From Scleroderma bovista (taxonomy: Eukaryota; Basidiomycota; Agaricomycetes; Boletales; Sclerodermataceae): DNA of 64,000 nt. Shown here piece by piece: positions 1 to 10,384 of the stretch (the stretch's first letter is position 1; every line of letters starts with the position of its first letter). The notes under the pieces were generated by a model. It made no database searches. It saw only the letters and a program-made list of their open reading frames with translations, and was not told the DNA's origin. The translations under genes were made by a program, and so were the position numbers. The stretch spans positions 1-64,000 of the forward strand of contig JAYMGJ010000573.1 in NCBI GenBank assembly GCA_037178675.1, given 5' to 3'.

Positions 1-720
1 GTCACACGTACACCTTCGATAACAACGACCTACAGCATCGAACTGGATACATCCGCGCCAACGTTCATGCCCTCGATCGGACGACGACGTGACACAAACG
101 GCCAGTGCCACAGCGACACGACGACGACGACAGCGCATCAACACGTCCTCGTCAGCACAATGCAGACGAAGATGACACGACGCAATGGCCATTGCCATGC
201 TCCATGGAGACACGACAACGCCACGTCTGCAGCGCCTCGACGGTGACAGCGTGTCTTTGCTAGCACGACGAAGACGACGGCGACGAGACACCAATGGCCA
301 ATGCCACGGCGTCACGACGACGACGACAGCGCATCAACGCGCTCACGCCAGTACAACGCAGACGAAGACGACGTGACGCAGCTGGCCAATGCCACAGCGT
401 CACGACGACGACGGCTGGCGAGGCAGAGGGACGACGATGACGGCGACAATGGCGACGGCTGGCAGGGCCGGCGACGATGACGCCGTGGCGCAGAATACGA
501 TGGCCACGACCTACCAGACGACAACCACGATGCCTTAGATTGTACACGTCATTTAGATAATTTGTAAATATATCTACACCGGGGTGTACCTGTGCAACCC
601 GCACACGGGTACACCTTGGGTAATTTTATGACCTACCCGTCAACTGACCCAGACCTGTTGCGTGGGTACGGGTACGGGTTGCACTCCCAATACCCACGGG
701 TGACCCGTGCTCTTCCCTAA
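1..720 (-). repeat. Dispersed low-complexity repeat, copy A (uninterrupted)
   Basis: This stretch is rich in short CGACGA / CGTCGT runs and ends in CGGGTAC-type motifs around 600-715. Read on the minus strand, 1-215 matches 48515-48740 closely, and 395-720 matches 28130-28500. It is therefore the same repeat family as the sequence flanking the 20-kb KDZ/TET element, but here without that element. The long frames on both strands come from the trinucleotide-rich composition and are not taken as genes. The left end may continue outside the window. The element class is unknown. Confidence 0.7.
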
Positions 721-761
721 AGTCTTAGTCTTAGTCTGATTCACAATCCACCCCTGCTATT

Positions 762-811
762 GGAACGCAATGCCCATACATACTACTAGGCTAGTATGGG
801 CATTGCGTTCC
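762..811. repeat. 18-bp perfect inverted repeat (hairpin)
   Basis: GGAACGCAATGCCCATAC at 762-779 is exactly complementary to 794-811, leaving a 14-base loop. It lies just after the low-complexity repeat, in about 260 bases without a gene. It could be a small foldback element or the trace of an excised one. Confidence 0.75.
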
Positions 812-985
812 TTGAAGGCACTAGATGTGACCATTGCAATCTCGCTTGCAATTACCTGCTGGCAGTTGGGAGGCACTTTCATGTGACATAAGTAAGCAAA
901 TACCTCGCCATATCCATGAGGTCAGACAGTCATATACTCTTTTTCTCGTTGGTTCTTTCGTTTCCTCCTCCCTTCAACACAACCC

Positions 986-2040
986 ATGCCCCCCATAAGG
1001 CGTAAATATGTACAATCATCGGTGTCTATGGACAAGTTTGCCTGCAAATACTGCCAGCAACTTTTCACCTCTCGAGGCACCAAGTCCCATGAAGTGAACT
1101 GCGCCCATAGGCCAGAGAGACCAAGGAGGATGAAAGAGTTCGCCGATGCCGCAGAGGAGGCCATAGGGGCACAGATGAAAGGTGCAATTCCAGTAATATC
1201 TATTCAAACACTTGTTATTAAACAATATTTGTACAATCTATATTATTAAGAGTGCCGCAAAGAAAGTCGGCGCCTATGCAACACACGCAACCACGATGCT
1301 TCTAGTAGTATCATGCAAATGCAGCAACTAGCTGCGGAACCCTATGATGCACCCTTTCATCCTGATCTGGAGACATTTGCAGAGGTCTCAGTGGACCTTG
1401 GAGCTGATGCTGCAGTGAGCGGCTTTGATTTCTACCAGCGTAAGTATCTAGTTAGGGATGCACCCCTTCATCTTGATCTGAAGACATTTGCAGAGGTCCC
1501 AGTGTCAGACCTTGGAGCTGATGCTGCAGTGAGCAGCTTTGATTTCTGCCAAGGTAAGTATCTAGTTTGAGATGTTTTTTCACACATATTAATGTTCGTG
1601 TAGGCTCCACTTCTGATACTGGCGTGGCCAGTATTCCTGGCGCTATCCCTGACACCCTGTTGGATGAGAGCGCATCGTGCATCGAGTCAGCTCCTGGTCC
1701 TTCCTCTACCAACATCCAGCCCGACTCCTTCAAAACCGAATTCCATCCCAAAAGTGGCCATCCCACAACTGTTGACTCGTTCTCAAAGTTTGATCGCTCT
1801 CAGCATAATGTGCCCCGGTCCCTTATTGACGACAATTCGGAACCTTGGCACCCCTTCCAAACGCTTGCAGACTTCGAGTTCTCTGAAATCGCGCACAAAT
1901 CGGCCCTCAATAAGGACCACACAAACAGACTCCTCGCCCTCATACAAAAGCTTTGCAAGGGTGAGGCTAAGTTAACTCTCCAGTCTCACCATGATGTCAC
2001 GGAAGCCTGGAATCGTGCAGCCAAATTGATGACCCTGGTA
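986..2040 (+). pseudogene. Plavaka-type transposase N-terminal fragment
   Basis: The first exon starts at the ATG at 986 and encodes a C2H2/C2HC-like finger (CKYC, 12 residues, then H and C). A later exon (about 1604-2038) has the segment LADFEFSEIAHKSALNK followed by a short helical stretch and SHHDVTEAWNRAAKLMT. This matches the conserved N-terminal region of Agaricomycete Plavaka (CACTA-like) transposases. A GTAAGT donor ends it at 2039, but no transposase core follows, so the gene is truncated. An internal exon is tandemly duplicated. The family call rests on remembered family features and has not been searched. Confidence 0.6.
1346..1570 (+). repeat. Tandem exon duplication (about 111 bp, two copies)
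   Basis: The copy starting at 1346 (GATGCACCCTTTCATC) is repeated from 1457. Each copy encodes an AP-HPDLETFAEV-like peptide and ends in the same GTAAGTATCTAGTT donor. The second copy differs by a few substitutions and one 3-base insertion, so the reading frame is kept. It lies inside the Plavaka-type fragment. Confidence 0.75.
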
Positions 2041-2807
2041 AGTGGAATTTGATTTGATTTCGGGGCTCGCGCGAACTGGAAAAACAAGCTCTCATGTTAA
2101 ACAGTTCGAGAAGCAGGTTGACATTAGGGTAGAGCATGGGTTACGGGTCTACGGGTATGATGGGTTGCACATGTCTAATAGTGTGCATCATGTTAGTAAC
2201 AGAGGCACACCTGCCAGGCATAGCCATTCATCACCCCCTCTCTTCTCTCTGCAGCGCAATTTTGATATTTTCCACTAGCCTTGTTCACCTGGGTTTGTAT
2301 GTCGCTTCAGATGGCACCGATGGGGCACTGCAAAGTAGTTGGCTTGTGCGAGGGTATCGTAGAAATGAGTTCACACTTTCCTTGGTTGCCCTGCATGAAT
2401 TGGAAGCTTTGGGGTTGTCGAAGAGCCATGAAGCAGCTGTCTGAATGCATCCTATCATCGTACACATGGTTATTGGTCATTGTCCAAACCATGTAAGCTT
2501 ATGACCAACCACACTGTCGCAGATGGCAGACACCTTAAGTGTTTAACACATATGACACACGCCACAGACACTTTGTCATTCTAACATCATCTACCGATTA
2601 CCAGTCATTGCACAACTAAGGTCTATTTTTTGCTCCTCAAGAACCTTGGCCAGGCAAGCATAAGTAGGTACAAAATGAAATGAACTAAGATTACGGCCAA
2701 CTACGTGGCGAACAATGGCAAGGCCAGTCATGTGCTTGATTGAACTTCTTTGCTGCATGTAACTTTACCTCCGAACCCCCTTCTAGATTCTCTTCAATTC
2801 AAATCCT
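2041..2807. other. No gene recognised
   Basis: Only short frames are present on both strands. None has recognisable motifs or good splice context. The end of the Plavaka-type fragment and the promoter of the FunK1 remnant must fall here. Confidence 0.5.
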
Positions 2808-5140
2808 ATGGCCGACGAGCAGACTAATACCATGCCACCTCCAGCTACTCTCTCGTCCATTGCACCAGACACCGTCCCTCGTTCGCGCCACACAGGCACG
2901 CCCTCTTATGGTACAGAGGATCTGCTCCGCGGCAGAGTAGCAGTACTCAAAGACCTCGGCCCAATCCCTGCTGTGCCACTCAAATACTTCAACTCGGCTG
3001 TCCTGCCTCCGCTGCGCAATGACATCGACGTCCAGAACATCGAGCGTGTGCTGCAAGCATCCGGGCAGATAACATTAGGGCAGTGGCCCGAATATCAGTC
3101 GAACCCCCAAAGTGGAACCGCGAACGAGGAAGACTACTACAAACACCTTTGCAGCATCTTTAAAGCAGTTTCGAAGCAGGCCCAGAAGGGCTCTGGGACA
3201 AGCTCAACAGTTGATTTCATCCAGAAGCCTAATTCAGTGCCCATGTCTGAGCGGGTGAACACCTCCAGGCCAGATGGTTACATGCTATTGGAAAAGAAAA
3301 AGAGTGTCCGATCTGGAACTGACCTCCAAGATTCTTGGGACGATATCGCAGGTTCGTTTGAATTCAAGAAGTATGATAAAGACAAGGACAAACAGGATGT
3401 AAGTTGGATGCCACTTCTAGGCGCACAATGTGACTGATATGGGGAAAGAATGAGCGGAGGTTAATCTGGAGCCTTCATCACATTATGCGCAGTGACCCTT
3501 GCAGACATTCTACGCTTGGCATAACGATCGAGGGCGCAAATATGAGGTTGTGGTTCACTTGTCGGTCGGTGACAATGGTGTCTGAGCCCTTCGACTTTAT
3601 AAAGGTCAGTTTACCGCTGTTGTTATCGATCACAGACATACTCGGCGTGCATGAGCAGGATACCTCTCAGCTCATTCACTTTTTTTGCTCGGTGGCATTT
3701 GCTGACGATCACGAACTCGGTTGGGATCCGTCTATCCGGCGGATCCTTGTTGCCAACCATGCTCAGTACGAGATCACTCTGAATTCTGGTAAGGGACCGT
3801 CTGTATATGTAACTACCGACACCCTTGCGGATTTTGGAGCAGAAGCCATGAAGGGCAGAGGCACTTGAGTCTTCAAAGTATATTGTAAAGGTCCAGACAA
3901 GACGCCAGTAGTCATCAAGGACACGTGGAGAGCCTGGGATTGCGACAGGGAAGATGTCATTCTTAGAGAAATCTTTGCTGACATGATGAGGCTGCGGCGA
4001 AAGATGCTCAGAAGTTCTCACTGTTCTTGATGCCGGCGACCTAATGATCGAGGGGAAGGTAGATGATACCCTCTGTCTCTTGCATGGCGAAAATCCCCCA
4101 TCCGACTGCAGAATTTATGAGATATCTCCCGAAGAACCTCCAGGTGCAGATAAACTTTCAAAAGAGACTACGCCGACTCACATCACGGTGCCCGCAGTTG
4201 CCGACTTCAAAGTCACCCCTTCAAAGTCACCCATAGGGTCCATATTCGCATCGTGTTCAAAGAAGTCTGCGAGACATTATATGCGGTTCGCGATCTCCGT
4301 GGTGTCATGCAAATGTTACTGGATGTGCTCAAAGGTGCGAACACGAGGTCGTCACGACGCATTGTCCATCTAACCGGTTTATGGTACTTCAGTTATTGCA
4401 CAAGAGTGGTTGGGTTCACCGGGACATTAGTCCCAGCAATCTCATGCGGATAGGGGGATCTGTGAAGCTTGCTGACCTACTAGAGTATGCGAAATGACTA
4501 GGTTCTGATAAGACCCATGATTTTCGTACAGTAAGTTTTACTACTTGATAGCAGTGCTAGTAGTAACACCTTTACAGGGTACTCACCACTTCATGGCCTG
4601 CGAAGTGGAATCACACGAGTACCTCTTACATTTTAAGAAAAGGAATGGTCGCAATCCAAAACTTATTTTGCAAAACTTTCCTAGTGAACGTCCGCAACCT
4701 CCATTCGCATTTAACCCTGTTCACGACCTCAAGTCATTGTGGTGGATCTGGGTCTGGGTCATGTTTTTCTATGTCGCTGAGGAAAATATGATGCTTTCCC
4801 CCGAACAAGCTAAAGCTTTTCGATTGCTGTTCCCCGATTACATATCCGCGGCGCGGGTGCGGCACCTCCTTTGCTGAAAGTGAACGTTCCCACGGCTTTC
4901 TGGGACGTAACCCGCTGCACTGAAATAATGCGTGCGCAGTTGGCAGAAACGTACCTCAACGTGGAGATATCACTGCCCCCTGATTACGAATGTTTCCTTC
5001 CAGATCTCACAGTTTTTTTTTCCGAAACACTCCAGCTTGTTGTCGATTGCGCTGGAGACACCAAACTCTTTATATTCCCCCACAACACCACAAACGCAAG
5101 GAGCCTGAACGGGAAGAAGACCAACACTGTGCCGCTTCGA
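2808..5140 (+). pseudogene. FunK1 fungal-type protein kinase, degenerate (copy A)
   Basis: The ATG at 2808 opens a 190-residue exon with the usual FunK1 N-terminal region. Later segments match the family in order: LWFTCRSVTMVSEPFDFI; VVIKDTWRAWD; the catalytic loop GWVHRDISPSNL (about 4400); KLADLLEYAK; FMACEVE; HDLKSLWWIWVW (about 4725). The gene is broken. There are in-frame TGA stops at about 3866 and 4496, frame changes near 3975-4010, and a 13-bp tandem duplication (CTTCAAAGTCACC, about 4205-4230) that shifts frame ahead of the catalytic region. FunK1 kinases are expanded in Agaricomycetes and their substrates are mostly unknown. The HRD motif survives, but the protein cannot be made as it stands. 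Confidence 0.85.
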
Positions 5141-6080
5141 ACAATGGCGATGATTGAATGGTTTTTCTTCGTGCGCGAGCAGGTCGCTCGGTTGAGACAG
5201 GGGCGTCCGAGAGAGGTCGGCGTGCGGAAAAGACGAGAGTCTGACGGTAGCAGGTGGTACTCCAAAAAGTGTGGAATCGGGCTCAGCTGCCTCAGCGACC
5301 CCCTTCGACATCATCCCTTGCCATTTGTGGACTAGCATGAGGAAGTGCCGATGCCAATCCTGTGCCAGCAAGCATTTCCGTCTGCTTCGACTTGTCATCC
5401 GTGCGCGCGAAGCCCTTTGGTCCCACGCCTGCTTGCAATGCATTGGAAATCTTCTCGAGATCGGCAAATATCTCTCGCTGATTGTTGCCCTCGGTCATCG
5501 ACCTGGCATCAAGCCAGACGTCCTTCAAGACCACCATATGCAAACCCTCAAGTGGCTGGAGCTTGTCGAATGATGCAACTTCGATAATTTCCCATACTCG
5601 AGTCGCACGTGTTGTACATAGGCTCTGATGGTCGAAGATCGCTTTCTGCGTCTTGTAGTAATGAATGTCGACCTCATAGACAAAATAAACCCTGTCCGCC
5701 TCGAGGTCCAAGCGATGTTGGATGGTCGGATCGCAGCCAATTTCCTCTTCAGTGGCGAACATCAAACACCCGAATGTACGTCCAGCACTGAGCAGTCCTA
5801 GACGGTTGATCAGCGTCTATTTCAGATGGACCAAACGGGTGATTTCCTCACCTCCATACACTTAATTAAATTCCAGGGACTTGGCCAAGTGCAACCACGA
5901 GAAGTACCAGATGGCCATCATATTGTCCTCAATGGTGATCTGGGAAGTCATGAGATGGGAAGCAAGGTGGCCGTTGGAGAAACATATGCCATATATGCTT
6001 GTGACGGAGATCAGTCGTGCCCAATTGTTTACGATTCTGATGTGCGTAAGTGGAGTGAACCCACCAGAAGAGCAGATCAT
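5100..6080 (-). pseudogene. FunK1 protein kinase fragment (copy B)
   Basis: On the minus strand an acceptor near 6015 leads into ITIEDNMMAIWYFSWLH and LAKSLEFN. Then come FATEEEIGCDPTIQ (about 5755), VWEIIEV and VVLKDVWLD with an E-x5-REIF segment (about 5505). All are the N-terminal half of the FunK1 domain. The copy continues into 5290-5140, which is closely similar in nucleotide sequence to 50435-50610 in copy C, and is then lost before any HRD catalytic loop. It converges on copy A. No start or complete kinase can be built. Confidence 0.8.
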
Positions 6081-6461
6081 ATTGTGCGCACCTCTCGAAC
6101 TTCCTTTCGAGCTGTCTTATATTCCGAAGGAATGGCGAGATCTGCCACAGGTATGGTGGGCGACTGCACTGAGGCTCGGCTGACGCCGACCCTTCATCCT
6201 CGTTGGCATGGTGCTCTGCTGTTGTGCAACACTCCTCCTTGGCTATATTTGACCCATCGCGTGATACTCACAGCGAGAGCGACTACACCCATTCAAATGA
6301 CATGAATTGACATTGATATCCATGGACTTATGAACACAAAATAACTATGTATGGGTACTATAGCAGAGTGTCCAGTGATGCAGAGAGGGATCTAACGGGT
6401 TCATGCAATGATACAGTCGATAATGTGATGAACTGAGACCAGCCTCAAGGAGGGGAGGAGA

Positions 6462-7671
6462 TTACCAGTCTATTTCTGAGGGGAAAAACTTTGCAATGAG
6501 GCCCTCATAATAGGGGCGCAGTTTTTCGACGTCGCAAGGTTCATTGCTCTTCGAGTAGAGGTCGTAGGGGTTGAATGCGTGCACTGCTTCCAGTGCGATC
6601 ATGTCCTTGGCATTCGTCAGATGCATGTAAGCTTTCTCACGGTGCCATCTAGGAAAGGATAGGGACCAATGCACACCAAGAGGCACAATGGCTACTTACG
6701 GGTAGAAGCTGTGGTACCGGATCATTGCTTGAGCTTCATATGGGAGGGTGCTTTGATCCTTGATAACGTGGTACATGTACTATGAGCAGGTCAGTAAGCA
6801 GTGTACTTATTGAAGTGGTGTCGCACCTCATCGTGGCCCCAAGACATCATCACGTTTTCCAATCCACAGTTAGGCTCATATATACCATATTTGGTGGAGT
6901 ACACAGTGTTATGGCAGTCTGGGTTTCCTTCGAAGGACTCCGGATAGATATTTTTATCTGAGAACGCACAGCCGACCACAAAGGTGTCCTTCAGGAACCA
7001 GTGAGCATCCCAGTCAAGGATTCAGGATTTGAACAAACTTACACCGACGACGTCCCACTGGCCCTCACTCCCAAAGAAGAGCAGGAGTTTACCGAGATCA
7101 TGGATTAGTCCGACCACTTGCATCCATTCTGGTTTGCTATCACGTCTGATGGCTTCTGCTGTTTGCAGAAGATGTTCAATCTGGGACAGTTCTGTCTGGA
7201 GCGGCATTGCCAGTCGACATCAATGATCAACACCAAGAAGCGGATCTGCGTACGTCCGGATCTGATTCATCAACGAGAGTGTTCAGCATCTCCATAGCCT
7301 GCCATATACCCATACGAGCACGCTTGCGACTCTTGAAGTTGACACGGGCTTTAATGTTGTAAGCAACAGTCTGCTTTTCTGTGGAACGTGATCGAACGAG
7401 TGTATCAGTGGCAGACTAGAGGTGCACATACCGTGTTGTTCCTTGTAGAAGGACTTGACACGTTCACAGGCGTCGTCGTACTGTCGGAAGCTAGTTTTAT
7501 CTTTAGTGGCATTGACTTCTGCCTTGGCATGCCAGAGTTTCCCTTTCAGGACGTTTACTGGGTGGGAGCCTATCATCAGAGGTCATGACAGCGAAGATCC
7601 GGAGGCATACCTTCGTCAACGGCATCCGAGATAGTGTCAAGCACAGGACCATCGTTTGTCAAGCCAGGCAT
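6462..7671 (-). CDS. myo-inositol oxygenase (MIOX)
   Basis: MIOX is a di-iron enzyme that cleaves myo-inositol to D-glucuronate in the cytoplasm. Seven exons join in frame: 7671-7611, 7569-7432, 7378-7254, 7195-7043, 6988-6827, 6779-6700 and 6648-6462. Together they give 906 bases, 301 residues plus stop, the usual family length. All introns are GT-AG and 47-58 bases long. Family signatures are present in order: [20 protein letters not shown]; the HD-type metal site [62 protein letters not shown]; and a C-terminus ending FFPSEIDW, close to the family's. The start at 7671 is the first ATG in frame. It is the cleanest host gene in the window and shows no lesion. Confidence 0.95.
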
Positions 7672-7934
7672 ATCCGTGGAATGTAAGGAGAGGCTTGGAG
7701 GAGGGGGGCAGGGTGAGGGACGCCAGAGTCAACTGGCATGGCCATCTTATATATGGAGCAGGCATGCCAAGGGTTCACCAAATCCCCAGGGAAAGTCTAC
7801 TACACGCCGCTTGCTGAGTTTTTGAATACTTAGGAAGCACTCTGATCAGATGCCGGGACAAGGTTTACGACAAAGCTTAACCAAACGGGGACTATGTGTG
7901 CACTTTTGACACTTGGGTGACACCACTTTGTTTA
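7672..7934 (-). promoter_or_regulatory. Probable upstream region of the MIOX gene
   Basis: This is the gene-free stretch between the MIOX start (minus strand) and the MITE. No clear TATA box or operator was seen. The call rests only on position. Confidence 0.3.
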
Positions 7935-8090
7935 CAGTTGACTCCCTTATAACCGATAGCCCTCTGTAAAGGTATCGGTTTTATAGGGTACCAGATGCAC
8001 TGAAAACTGACTTGGGAAATCCAAAATTGTGTTGGTTTTCAGGGAGTATCAGTTATACATATAGGGTATCGGTTATAAGGGAGTCGAGTG
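7935..8090. mobile_element. 156-bp MITE, Tc1/mariner-pogo-like
   Basis: The terminal inverted repeats contain a perfect 19-base match (GACTCCCTTATAACCGATA at 7940-7958 and its complement at 8067-8085). The match extends outward to the ends with two mismatches. Both ends are flanked by TA (7933-7934 and 8091-8092), the duplicated target expected of Tc1/mariner superfamily elements. The interior repeats parts of the same motif and has no coding capacity. The ACTCCCTTATAACC ends resemble pogo/Tigger-type elements, which is an inference. Confidence 0.8.
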
Positions 8091-8149
8091 TATTCTGCAA
8101 GCCTTATTATGTAAGCATAGTGGAAAGCAGTATCGAGAGGAAACGGGTG

Positions 8150-9009
8150 TGGTTGACAATGACATATGAGATCTACAGTCCCACTCACTGGAAGCAGCCC
8201 GACACATACACACTATTTTCAGACGCAGTCGAGGAGTCTGGTGCAAGTGCCATCATCGATGACTTCTCGTGTTTTATGGACTAACGGGACAAGGAGTGGG
8301 TCAATAGGAACAACGAGGAGGCCCGTGGAGAAGGCACCAGTGCACCTTGTGCACTTTCAAGTCATCCGGAACGACAACTCGCTCCAGTTTGTCACAACAC
8401 AGTGCCAAGGCGAAAGGCAAGGAACCAGACTGTGCACAGCCTATTACCATCTTGGAAGACGAGTTTGAACAATGAGCATTTTTGAGAAGGTCACCCATGA
8501 CAAGACCCCGTTCCTCCATATCGTACGTATTCTGTTGCCCACCGCATGTAAATGGTGACTGATCGCCTGTTAGTAGAGCGTGAAGTCTTACATGCCTTTC
8601 CCTTCTTTCTCAGACTACCAAGATGTCTTTTCGTCACTGTCGCCAGCATCCATGTTTGCTGCTTTTGCAGTACCAGCTACTGCGCTTGGCGGGAATGCAG
8701 GACTGAGCAGGGTGGCCATAAAATCATCCCAACACTAAATGTCAGTTCACCAGCTCAAACACTCGGACGACCCTTCTTATAATCACTTTTATAGTTCGAC
8801 GAGACAGACCCCAACAGCAAGTCATACATATGCTTCCGTCGCCGAGAGATCGAGTCCGTCCAGAAGACTCACATCTCTCAGGCTACTTCTTCCGACAAAC
8901 CATTCCGTTTGGAAGTGGAGCTTGCACAGACCCATGGCCTGGCCAAATCATTACTCGAGCGGGAAGACCTGAAAAAGGACAATGCACACAAAGAGATGAG
9001 AAAAGGCTA
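8150..9009 (+). pseudogene. Enhancer-of-polycomb-like (EPL1) fragment
   Basis: EPL1 is a scaffold subunit of the NuA4 histone acetyltransferase. Pieces appear in family order: YEIYSPTHWKQPDTY with FSDAVEES (from about 8163); a CFMD-stop-RDKEW-NNEEARGEGTSA segment interrupted by TAA at 8282-8284; EDEFE, then in another frame IFEKVTHDKTPFLH (about 8478); PSFSDYQDVFSSLSPASMF (about 8605); GGHKIIPTLN; a GT-AG intron (about 8744-8792); and FDETDPNSKSYICFRRREIE with a following helix up to the stop at about 9007. A stop, at least two frame changes and an internal loss near 8665-8690 make it a pseudogene. Both ends of the protein are missing, and the sequence runs straight into permease sequence. 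Confidence 0.75.
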
Positions 9010-9014
9010 AGCAG

Positions 9015-9869
9015 CCCAATCGGCCAGCTGAGGACACAGATCTTCTTCAACAGCTTCAGGGAGCGAGGCACCCTGGCACTCTGGTCGTTCGTCGTCGCAG
9101 CACAGTGCGTCTATTCTGCCATTCCATGCATGTCCCTTCTTATCACCTTTCCACTAGGTACATGATGGGATCTAGCATGGTGATGTCTCCTAGTCTGTAC
9201 CAACTAGAGCAACGCTGTACTAACGTGACTGACTCTTCCTCTGGCAGGTCCTTGCGACATTGCGGGACGGCGCACTTCCCTTCTCGGGCATCCTTTACCG
9301 CATGAACAGCTACACCAGAACACCAGTCAACACCGTCTGGTTCTCTGTCGTGATGGCAGCTCTTTTTGGCGCACTCACGTTTGTGGGTGCCCAGGCGACG
9401 AACGCTGTGTTTGCGGTAGCGATCGCAGCTCTCTACGTTGCATATGCGATACCTATCGTGGCACGTTTCGTGTTTGAGAATGACTTCAAGCCTGGGCCAT
9501 TCAACCTAGGTGTCTTTGTAGGTCCCCTCCCCCTTTTCTCACTCGCTCTTGGTGTTGGCGCTGACACCATATCCGTAGAGTTTACCCATTGGCTTCGTTG
9601 CAGTGGCGTTCATGGCGTTCATGACCATCATTTTCATGTTCCCCACATCCCCTGGGGAAAATGTTACTTCTATGAACTACACCATAGTTGTCCTGGGCGG
9701 CATGCTCCTGCTCTCACTTGCATGGTACTACTTCCCCATGTATGGGAGCGTGCACTGGTTCACTGGACCGGTGCCGAACATAAATAGAGAACACAAGGAA
9801 GCTGGGTCAGATGCAACTTTAGTGGATAGAAAGGCGATAGGGGAGACGAGTGTTGCGGAGGTCGTATAG
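9015..9869 (+). pseudogene. Amino-acid/GABA permease C-terminal part (APC family)
   Basis: The segment starts at QIFFNSFRERGTLALWSFVV, continues after an intron with MGSSMVMSPS, then RDGALPFSGILYRMNSYT. It runs on through several hydrophobic membrane segments to a stop at 9867-9869. These are the last third of fungal GABA/choline-type permeases, which import amino acids or GABA across the plasma or vacuolar membrane. Three introns are likely (about 9103-9158, 9176-9248 and 9512-9580). The N-terminal two thirds are absent, replaced immediately upstream by the EPL1 fragment. No stop is seen in this part, but a working transporter is unlikely. Confidence 0.75.
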
Positions 9870-10384
9870 TGTGGGGGCATTATGACTAGGCTCGACACGA
9901 AGCATCTCTGTAGCACTGTAGGCTGGTCTGTCTTTCTATAAATGTGATTTCTCGACAATGCGTTGGTGTTGTATAAAACATAAGATTACCCCTCCCATGT
10001 TGACTCAGGGATATCAGAATGTGCCAAGCTTGATCATCATAGTCACAGCTAGGATCAAAGCGAGCAGCCTGACCAGAATGGACGCTCGTGCCACTCAAAA
10101 GGATTCCAGTAGCACTCATCATGAACCCAGGACCAGAACATTTCATATCATAGCAGATGGTAATTGAGAAAAGCAATTCCATTGATTGGACATCAAAAGG
10201 TTCCTAATCAGATTGTTTCCTACCTCCCAGGTGTGTTATCTTGGTGTTTCCTAGCACAAAGGGGTGTAGCCAAGTCGTTATATCTAATTTAATATCATCA
10301 TAGCAAGGTACGTTTTCTCACTTGGCGTGTTGTTCGAGGGCAAGACGTTCCGAGACAAGTAACAAGTGTCCTACCAGGCATTTG
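9870..10384. other. No gene recognised
   Basis: Short frames occur on both strands, the longest being 98 codons on the minus strand at 10182-9886. None has a recognisable domain. The stretch separates the permease fragment from the end of the sedolisin remnant. Confidence 0.4.
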
